NCBI GenBank assembly: GCA_937863685.1 | Contig: CALMGM010000010.1 | Location: 1 to 64,000 of the forward strand | Length of the DNA: 64,000 bases | From: an uncultured bacterium | GTDB taxonomy: Bacteria; Edwardsbacteria; AC1; EtOH8 | Direction: 5' to 3' | Shown: positions 58,632 through 64,000 of the stretch, piece by piece | Layout of the letters: each line of letters begins with the position of its first letter | Numbering within the stretch: position 1 is the first letter of the stretch | Position numbers and translations under genes: made by a program | Notes under the pieces: model-generated | What the model was told of the DNA's origin: nothing | Databases searched by the model: none | Seen by the model: the letters and a program-made list of their open reading frames with translations, nothing else

Positions 58632-59963
58632 ATGAAAATAAGAATAATTTTAATTACATTGTCATTGTCATTGCTTTTCTGTGGCAGGGCTTTTGCTGTT
58701 GGCAGCTGGACGGCGCAGGACAGCACAACCAAAAGATCGCTGTTTTCGATCTTTTTCCATGATGAACAGCACGGTTGGGCCTTGTCGATGGATACGTTGC
58801 TAAGGACTACAAATGGCGGACAAAATTGGACGGCCTCCCCAACCGTATTTTCATCGGATATACCGCACTCTATGGATATTTGGTTCACTGGCACCGATAC
58901 CGGATACATGATAAAAAATAATAAAATCTACTACACTATAAACAGTGGTTTGAATTGGAGCATACAAGACACCGGTTACAAGTATTCTGCTTTAAGAAAG
59001 GTCTTTTTTATCAACCATCAAAAAGGCTGGGCCGTGGGGGGGACACATATATACACAATACCTATTTACCCTGGCGATACCAGCTTTATGACACGACAAA
59101 TTATGAAAACCGTTGATGGTATTAATTGGACAACAGTTCTTTTTAATTCTTCAAACAATCCGAACATGTCCCCATTAAATAGCATAGCTTTTATGGATTC
59201 AAACAACGGAGTGGCGGTGGGAGATTACGGCAATGTAATTGTAACTACGGACGGGGGGAGCAGTTGGAAGGACGGCAATGGTGGAACTACTCAAGGTTTA
59301 TACAAGGTTGCAGTGGTTGGTCCCGGGAAATATTATGCCGTAGGTTATAACGGAACGATTATAAGCTCAGTGGATTCTGGCAAAACCTGGATACAATATC
59401 CAAGCGGCACTGGTGCTTGGCTTAATGACGTTAAATTTGTTGATTCCTTAAACGGTTGGATTGTCGGTGATAGCGGTAAAATATTCTACACTTCCGATGG
59501 GGGGAACAATTGGCTACCGCAAAGTGCCGGAACAAATGCAGATATTAATTCTATAGCAGCTCTTGCATTAGATAAAGCTTGGGCGGTTGCCGGGAACTGG
59601 CCGGGCAGCCATGTTGATAACGGGAAAATATATTATTATTCTGAATCCGTAGGCGTTTCAATAAATAACCCGGTTATAACCGAACCAAGCAATTTTAGTG
59701 TTTCAAACTTTCCCAATCCATTTATTAATAAAACAGTTATTTCATATTCCTTGCCATGTAAAGGTAAAACCTCTTTAATAATATACAACATTGCCGGGCA
59801 ATTGGTAAGAACCCTGGTAAATGAGGAAAAGATGACCGGAAAATACCATACGGTCTGGAATGGCCAAGATAATAACAATCGAAAGGCAGCCCAAGGGGTC
59901 TATTTCTGTAAACTGGAATCGGGCAATGTCAAAATCGTTAACAAAATGATACTGGCAAAATAG
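58632..59963 (+). CDS. Secreted Ycf48/BNR-like propeller protein with T9SS sorting domain
   Basis: A 443-residue exported protein. It has a signal peptide (MKIRIILITLSLSLLFCGRAFA), then propeller repeats of the Ycf48/sialidase-BNR type (SLFSIFFHDEQHGWALS, LLRTTNGGQNWTASP, KVFFINHQKGWAVGGTH, VTTDGGSSWKDG, VKFVDSLNGWIVGDSGK). The tail (FPNPFINKTVISYSL, IYNIAGQLVRTLVNEEK, AAQGVYFCKLE) is a sorting domain closely matching the previous gene. It starts ten bases after that gene behind AGGTGG, so both are co-transcribed. The ligand is unknown. Confidence 0.83.
   Translation: MKIRIILITLSLSLLFCGRAFAVGSWTAQDSTTKRSLFSIFFHDEQHGWALSMDTLLRTTNGGQNWTASPTVFSSDIPHSMDIWFTGTDTGYMIKNNKIYYTINSGLNWSIQDTGYKYSALRKVFFINHQKGWAVGGTHIYTIPIYPGDTSFMTRQIMKTVDGINWTTVLFNSSNNPNMSPLNSIAFMDSNNGVAVGDYGNVIVTTDGGSSWKDGNGGTTQGLYKVAVVGPGKYYAVGYNGTIISSVDSGKTWIQYPSGTGAWLNDVKFVDSLNGWIVGDSGKIFYTSDGGNNWLPQSAGTNADINSIAALALDKAWAVAGNWPGSHVDNGKIYYYSESVGVSINNPVITEPSNFSVSNFPNPFINKTVISYSLPCKGKTSLIIYNIAGQLVRTLVNEEKMTGKYHTVWNGQDNNNRKAAQGVYFCKLESGNVKIVNKMILAK
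59783..59928 (+). repeat. Direct repeat copy 2 encoding the sorting domain
   Basis: The partner of 58441-58586. High identity confined to the C-terminal module suggests recent module duplication or gene conversion between tandem cargo genes. Confidence 0.85.
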
Positions 59964-59991
59964 ACTTATTTCAGTCAAATATCACAATTAC

Positions 59992-60020
59992 AAGGGCGGT
60001 GTTTAACCGCCCTTTTTTCT
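59992..60020 (+). terminator. Intrinsic terminator after the cargo pair
   Basis: AAGGGCGGT (59992-60000) pairs with ACCGCCCTT (60006-60014) around a five-base loop, then a T-run. Confidence 0.92.
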
Positions 60021-60042
60021 TTAAAAATGCTTAATTTTAAGC

Positions 60043-60071
60043 TTGCAAATATCTGTTATTTCAGTTAATAT
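60043..60071 (+). promoter_or_regulatory. Promoter of the ExeA-like ATPase gene
   Basis: TTGCAA (60043-60048), a 17-base spacer and TAATAT (60066-60071); an overlapping TATAGT at 60072-60077 is an alternative -10. CAAGGAG precedes ATG 60110. Confidence 0.55.
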
Positions 60072-60109
60072 TATAGTCTAATTGGATTATTTTTCAAGGA
60101 GTTAATATA

Positions 60110-60967
60110 ATGGACTATCTGAAGTTCTACGGCCTGACCGATCAGCCGTTCTCCAACGCGCCGGACAACCGATTCTACTACGACAGCCCCCAGCATTCCA
60201 AGGCCATCCTCAAGCTGTCGCATGCTGCCGAGATGATGAAGGGCCTGGCGGTGGTTTTGGGAGATATCGGCACCGGAAAGACCACCATCTCCCGGCGGAT
60301 GCTGGAGATCCTGCCGGACGACCAGTTTGAGACCGGTCTGCTGGTGATCGTTCATTCCGAGGTGACCCCGGGCTGGCTGATCTCCAAGATCGCCCTGCAG
60401 ATGGGCGTGGAGAAACCGGCCGATACCAAGGCCGGAATGGTGGGCCAGTTGTACGAGCAGTTGATGAAGATCTACAACGAGGGCCGCAGAGCGGTGATCA
60501 TCATCGACGAGGCCAACATGCTCAAGAGCAAGGAGATCATGGAGGAGATGCGGGGGCTGCTGAACATGGAGATCTCCGGCAGCATGCTGATAACCTTCCT
60601 GCTGTTCGGACTGCCGGACCTGGAGCAGTGCCTGGCCATGGACCCGCCCTTGAGGGAGCGGATAGCGGTCAAGCACAAGCTGGAGCCGCTGACCTCGGAG
60701 TCCACCCGGGGCTACATCCAATACCGCCTGGCGGTGGTGGGCTGCCAGCGTGAGCTGTTCACCGATTCGGCTTATGAGTTCATCCATTTCTATTCCGACG
60801 GGAAGCCCCGCCTGATAAACACCATCTGCGACAACGCCCTGCTGGAAGGCTCCATGAGCGGCATTCAGCAGATAGACGAATCTCTGATCGAGACGGTGGT
60901 GAGCGACCTGGGGCTGAAGAGCGAGGCCGATGAATCGGGCGGCAAGAACAAGCAGCCGGTGTTTTGA
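60110..60967 (+). CDS. ExeA/GspA-like AAA ATPase
   Basis: A 285-residue AAA ATPase. It opens YLKFYGLTDQPFSNAPDNRF then YYDSPQHSKAILKL, the ExeA/MshM N-terminal signature. Walker A GDIGTGKTT is at about residues 51-59, Walker B VIIIDEANML near 128 and sensor residues in FLLFGLPDLEQCL; IAVKHKLEPLT fits the arginine-finger region. ExeA proteins help assemble secretins in type II secretion and pili; no secretin gene is in the window and no peptidoglycan-binding domain follows, so its partner is unknown. The PHP gene starts three bases later. Confidence 0.85.
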   Translation: MDYLKFYGLTDQPFSNAPDNRFYYDSPQHSKAILKLSHAAEMMKGLAVVLGDIGTGKTTISRRMLEILPDDQFETGLLVIVHSEVTPGWLISKIALQMGVEKPADTKAGMVGQLYEQLMKIYNEGRRAVIIIDEANMLKSKEIMEEMRGLLNMEISGSMLITFLLFGLPDLEQCLAMDPPLRERIAVKHKLEPLTSESTRGYIQYRLAVVGCQRELFTDSAYEFIHFYSDGKPRLINTICDNALLEGSMSGIQQIDESLIETVVSDLGLKSEADESGGKNKQPVF

Positions 60968-60970
60968 TCC

Positions 60971-61819
60971 ATGACCAGCAATCAATATTTTGTAGACCTG
61001 CATATTCACACCGCCGCCTCGGACGGGATATTCACCCCTGAGGAGCTGGTAAAACAGGCGTCCTTGAAAGGCCTCAAGGCCATCGCCATCACCGACCACG
61101 ATGCCTGGGACGCCATCGAACCGATCTCCAATCTGGCCTTTAAAGTGGGTATCGAGGTCATCCCCGGGATAGAGTTGTCCACCACCATCGAGGGGGCCGA
61201 GATCCACATACTGGGATATTTCATCGATTACACCCAGAGCCAATTTCAGGAAAGAGTGCTGCATTTCAAGAATGCCCGGATCGAACGGGCCCACCGGATG
61301 GTGGAGAAACTGGCCGAGCTGGGGGTGCGGATAGAGATCACCCGCGTTTTGGGGATAGCCGGTTCGGGCTCGGTGGGTCGTCCCCATGTGGCCCGGGCCC
61401 TGGCCGAGGAGGGTTACGTGGGCGGCACCGACGAGGCCTTCACCAGATATTTGGGCAACGGCTGTCCGGCCTACGTCCCCAAGAATTTTCTGACCCCCCG
61501 GGAGTCCTTCGACCTGGTCCATTCGGTGGGCGGGCTGGCCTTCTTTGCCCACCCCGGGATCGAGAACCGGGACGAGATGATTGACCAGTTCGCCTCCCAG
61601 GGCCTGGACGGGCTGGAGGTCTGGCACTCCAAGCACTCCAACAGCCAGGTCAAGAACTACCTGGAGATGGCCCGGCAGAAGAACCTTCTGGTGTGCGGCG
61701 GTTCCGACTGCCACAGCGACAACCTGATGAACAACGGCGGAGGCTCGGTCAAGGTGCCATATAGCGTGGTGGAAGAAATGAAGCAATATCTGGCGAACAA
61801 AAAAGCCAGGCAAGTTTAG
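60971..61819 (+). CDS. PHP domain phosphoesterase
   Basis: A 282-residue PHP-fold metal enzyme. DLHIHTAASDGIFTPEEL (residues about 9-26) carries the HxH and Asp ligands, AIAITDHDAWDAIEP (about 37) the DHD ligands; EVIPGIELSTTIEGAEIHIL has the Glu and His, and later FFAHPGIENRDEM and GGSDCHSDN supply the remaining metal ligands. The layout matches 3',5'-nucleoside bisphosphate phosphatases/RNase AM (YciV-like). The insertion between about 95 and 150 is normal for that group. It is three bases after the ATPase gene, so the two are co-transcribed. Confidence 0.87.
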   Translation: MTSNQYFVDLHIHTAASDGIFTPEELVKQASLKGLKAIAITDHDAWDAIEPISNLAFKVGIEVIPGIELSTTIEGAEIHILGYFIDYTQSQFQERVLHFKNARIERAHRMVEKLAELGVRIEITRVLGIAGSGSVGRPHVARALAEEGYVGGTDEAFTRYLGNGCPAYVPKNFLTPRESFDLVHSVGGLAFFAHPGIENRDEMIDQFASQGLDGLEVWHSKHSNSQVKNYLEMARQKNLLVCGGSDCHSDNLMNNGGGSVKVPYSVVEEMKQYLANKKARQV

Positions 61820-61834
61820 CCGAGGAAACGATAT

Positions 61835-63046
61835 ATGCTGGACGACTCATTATTGCAGGAACTGCTGGTCAGCAACGACCGAAAGATCGTTCTGATCGTG
61901 GCCGACGGCTTGGGCGGTCTCCCCCGGGAGAGGGACGGGCAGACCGAACTGGAGGCGGCCGCCAAACCACACATAGATGCCTTGACCATAAAATCGGTCT
62001 GCGGGCTGACGACCCCGATATCTTACGGCATCACTCCGGGCAGCGGGCCGGCCCATCTGGCGCTGTTCGGATACGACCCCATAAAATACCAGATAGGCCG
62101 GGGGGTGCTGGAGGCCCTGGGCATCGGCCTGGAAATGACCCCCCGGGACGTGGCGGCCCGGGCCAACTTTGCCACCATGGACCAGACCGGGCTGATTACC
62201 GACCGGCGGGCCGGACGGATCCCCACCGAGAAGAACATGGAGCTGTGCGCCAAGCTGCAGTCGGCCATCCCGGCCATCGACGGGGTGGAGGTGATGATCC
62301 GGCACGGCAAGGAACACCGCTTTGTGGTGCTGTTCCGGGGAGACGGGCTCTCCGGCAACCTGCATGACACCGATCCCCAACGGGAAGGTCTGGCGGCCAT
62401 AGAGCCCAAGGCCTTCTTTGAGGAGGATATCAAATTGGCCGAGGTGACAAAAAAGTTCATCGCCCAGGCCAACCAGGTGCTGAAGAACCAGCACCCGGCC
62501 AACAGTATTTTGATGCGCGGCTTTGCCAAGCATCCCGACATTCCCCCCATGAGCAAGAGGTTCGGCCTGAAGGCGGCAGCCATCGCCGCCTATCCCATGT
62601 ACAAGGGGCTGGCCAAGCTGGTGGGGATGACCGAGCTGGACACCGGCCAGACCATCGAGGACGAGTTCGAGACCTTAAGGCTCTATTACAACGATTTCGA
62701 TTTCTTTTACATTCACGTCAAGAAGACCGATTCCTACGGCGAGGACGGCAATTTCAACGCCAAGGTCCAGGTGATCACCGAACTGGACGACGCCATGCCG
62801 ATGGTCAGCAAGCTGAATCCCGATGTGCTGGTGATAACCGGAGATCATTCCACCCCGGCCAAGCTTAAGGGCCACAGCTGGCATCCCAACCCCTTCATGC
62901 TGTATTCGCTGTATGTCCGGCCGGACGGCCTGGACAGCTTCAACGAGCGGAACTGCGCCTACGGCAGCCTGGGCTGCTTCCCGGCGGTGGAGGCCATGCC
63001 CCTGATGCTGGCCAACGCCCTGAAGCTGGGCAAATTCGGGGCATAG
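61835..63046 (+). CDS. apgM: 2,3-bisphosphoglycerate-independent phosphoglycerate mutase, archaeal type
   Basis: Interconverts 3- and 2-phosphoglycerate. The 403-residue length and the motifs fit ApgM rather than the larger Gpm[20 protein letters not shown] with the metal Asp, [21 protein letters not shown] near residue 70 with the Ser nucleophile region, [13 protein letters not shown] near 293, and [24 protein letters not shown] near 330 with metal His/Asp (split). The start is 16 bases after the PHP gene behind GAGGAAAC. It adds a third glycolytic enzyme to the window. Confidence 0.94.
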   Translation: MLDDSLLQELLVSNDRKIVLIVADGLGGLPRERDGQTELEAAAKPHIDALTIKSVCGLTTPISYGITPGSGPAHLALFGYDPIKYQIGRGVLEALGIGLEMTPRDVAARANFATMDQTGLITDRRAGRIPTEKNMELCAKLQSAIPAIDGVEVMIRHGKEHRFVVLFRGDGLSGNLHDTDPQREGLAAIEPKAFFEEDIKLAEVTKKFIAQANQVLKNQHPANSILMRGFAKHPDIPPMSKRFGLKAAAIAAYPMYKGLAKLVGMTELDTGQTIEDEFETLRLYYNDFDFFYIHVKKTDSYGEDGNFNAKVQVITELDDAMPMVSKLNPDVLVITGDHSTPAKLKGHSWHPNPFMLYSLYVRPDGLDSFNERNCAYGSLGCFPAVEAMPLMLANALKLGKFGA

Positions 63047-63058
63047 AATATCAAAGCA

Positions 63059-63757
63059 ATGATTCAAAAAACGACCCTGATAGTTTTGGTCATCATAACC
63101 ATAACGCTGGCATTTACGCCCTATTCCGGATCGGCCCAAACTTTGTCCTTCGGCCTGTGGGGCAATCTGAACGGGGCCAAGTTCGTATGGAACGAGAACA
63201 CCAACGCCTCGATCAATGAAAAGGTCGGGCTGGGAGGCGGCGGATATATAAATTACCGGATCAACCGGCTGGTCTCCTTCCGGTCCGGGATTCTGCTCAA
63301 CCAGAAGGGGGCCGAGGTGGTGCAGATCCTCCGGCAGACCGATCCGGCCACCGGCATCACCTACGATCATTACAACACCTCGGACACCAGACTGAACTAT
63401 GCCGAAGTCCCGATTGCGATGTGCTTCAGCCTGCCGAGGTCTTACCATCCCTTGCTTAATTTATATTTCGGGTTTTACGGAGCCATGCTTACCTCCGGCC
63501 GGCAGGTCACTATCAACAGCGCTTCAGCCGGGATCATCCGGATGGACAGCGTTTACGTGACCCCGGAATCTGCCTTCAGGAAGGATGATTACGGACTGAT
63601 GCTGGGCGGAAACATCCCCATGGGCCGGATCGAGCTGGGCGGCAGCTACAGCCTGGGATTTCCCAAGATCTTAAGATCGGACATCGCCGATATCAACCGG
63701 TATGTGGATCACCGCAACCGAGTGCTGTCTTTCACCGTGGGCTACCGGATAAGATAA
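63059..63757 (+). CDS. PorT-like outer-membrane beta-barrel protein
   Basis: A 232-residue exported protein with signal peptide (KTTLIVLVIITITLAFTPYSGSAQ). The rest is strand-rich: GLWGNLNGAKFVWN, VGLGGGGYINYRINRLVSFR, SGILLNQKGAEV, MCFSLPRSYHPLLNLYFGF and the terminal SFTVGYRIR typical of an eight-stranded barrel (OMP_b-brl_2/PorT type). In Bacteroidota PorT is linked to T9SS, but many relatives are not. It follows apgM after 12 bases with no clear ribosome binding site. The T9SS role is inference. Confidence 0.75.
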   Translation: MIQKTTLIVLVIITITLAFTPYSGSAQTLSFGLWGNLNGAKFVWNENTNASINEKVGLGGGGYINYRINRLVSFRSGILLNQKGAEVVQILRQTDPATGITYDHYNTSDTRLNYAEVPIAMCFSLPRSYHPLLNLYFGFYGAMLTSGRQVTINSASAGIIRMDSVYVTPESAFRKDDYGLMLGGNIPMGRIELGGSYSLGFPKILRSDIADINRYVDHRNRVLSFTVGYRIR

Positions 63758-63790
63758 ATCAAGCGAAAATAAATATAAAGGAACCTGATC

Positions 63791-64000
63791 ATGGCCAAGA
63801 ACATCATCATCAACGCCGAGACCCTGTTCGACGGGAAGAAAAAACTGAACAACGTCTCAGTAGTCATTGAGAACGATAAAATAGTGGAGATCGGCAAGAA
63901 GAAACAGAAGGCCGATTTCACCGGGGTGGTCACCCCGGCCTTCATCGACGCCCACTCCCACATCGGGATGGCCCGCTTCGGCGAGCCGGGGGCCGAGGAC
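63791..64000 (+). CDS. Amidohydrolase family protein, 5' part
   Basis: The first 70 codons of a gene cut by the window end, behind AAAGGAACC. It reads MAKNIIINAETLFDGKKKLN then strands of the amidohydrolase beta-sandwich, and VVTPAFIDAHSHIGMAR, whose HxH metal motif opens the amidohydrolase barrel. This fits imidazolonepropionase-like or related amidohydrolases; the specific reaction needs the missing part. The gene follows the barrel protein by 33 bases. Confidence 0.82.
   Translation, partial: MAKNIIINAETLFDGKKKLNNVSVVIENDKIVEIGKKKQKADFTGVVTPAFIDAHSHIGMARFGEPGAED

Noticed and set aside
60071-61813. A 580-codon reverse open frame opposite the ATPase and PHP genes
   Set aside because: Both forward genes show clear catalytic motifs. 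The reverse frame is rich in Gln, His and Gly with no domain.

Overview
The window reads as a stretch of chromosome from a diderm bacterium of moderately high GC, with gene-dense, mostly forward-strand housekeeping DNA and a few visibly AT-richer accessory stretches. Five predicted secreted proteins end in a type IX secretion (T9SS)-style C-terminal domain (Asn-Pro, IYNIAGQLV-like, GIYFxK/R, final basic tail), and two outer-membrane barrel proteins of PorV-like and PorT-like character are present. Together with the archaeal-type phosphoglycerate mutase, the split glycine cleavage P protein and many two-component/c-di-GMP proteins, this suggests the FCB (Fibrobacteres-Chlorobi-Bacteroidetes) side of the tree, perhaps an uncultured candidate phylum. 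That placement is inference; no rRNA gene is in the window.

Layout. 0-9 kb: a DegT-type aminotransferase, a processive glycolipid-type glycosyltransferase, phosphofructokinase, a PorV-like outer-membrane protein, glucose-6-phosphate isomerase and a PBP4-type carboxypeptidase. The first genes are separated by long non-coding spacers packed with degenerate repeat 'phrases'. 9-14 kb: a GGDEF/HD-GYP protein, a multi-PAS HisKA_2 sensor kinase and a lone receiver protein. 14-19.5 kb: gcvT-gcvH-gcvPA (no gcvPB), a WecA/TagO-type phosphosugar transferase, a tRNA dihydrouridine synthase and a CPBP protease. 19.5-28.5 kb: an accessory block with an AT-rich SIR2-like protein, an 880-residue three-domain T9SS cargo, a TPR/winged-helix/BTAD regulator, a TetR regulator and another T9SS cargo. 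28.6-36.6 kb: tRNA-Val, then recF, a Nudix hydrolase, a nucleoside phosphorylase, dciA, gyrB, a small unknown gene and gyrA. 36.6-46.5 kb: a diguanylate cyclase, a PAS protein, membrane proteins (VWA type, rhomboid), and an operon of creatininase, a very large class III cyclase, a REC-GAF-GGDEF protein and a zinc-ribbon/DUF2007 protein. 46.5-53.7 kb: tRNA-Leu, smpB, and a convergent five-gene reverse operon (T9SS propeller protein, UDP-GlcNAc 2-epimerase, two glycosyltransferases, radical SAM/SPASM). 53.8-64 kb: an overlapping trio (FAD reductase, TPR protein, SpoIID), two T9SS cargos behind an attenuator-like leader, an ExeA-like ATPase, a PHP phosphoesterase, apgM, a PorT-like protein and the start of an amidohydrolase.

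How the parts fit. Central carbon enzymes (pfk, pgi, apgM) point to glycolysis/gluconeogenesis. wecB, the WecA-like transferase, DegT and several glycosyltransferases indicate a surface polysaccharide. The T9SS cargos and outer-membrane proteins point to a secretion route that may meet that polysaccharide at the reverse operon. Three GGDEF proteins plus a class III cyclase show heavy nucleotide second-messenger signalling.

The strongest unexpected signals are: (1) several promoters of the form TTGACN-18-TANNNT placed so that the start codon falls at the expected +1, implying leaderless mRNAs; (2) the repeat phrases between genes and apparently also inside two genes; (3) the cyclase/diguanylate-cyclase operon; (4) the cargo-epimerase-glycosyltransferase operon; and (5) a promoter, 21-codon ORF and terminator hairpin ahead of a T9SS cargo gene pair.
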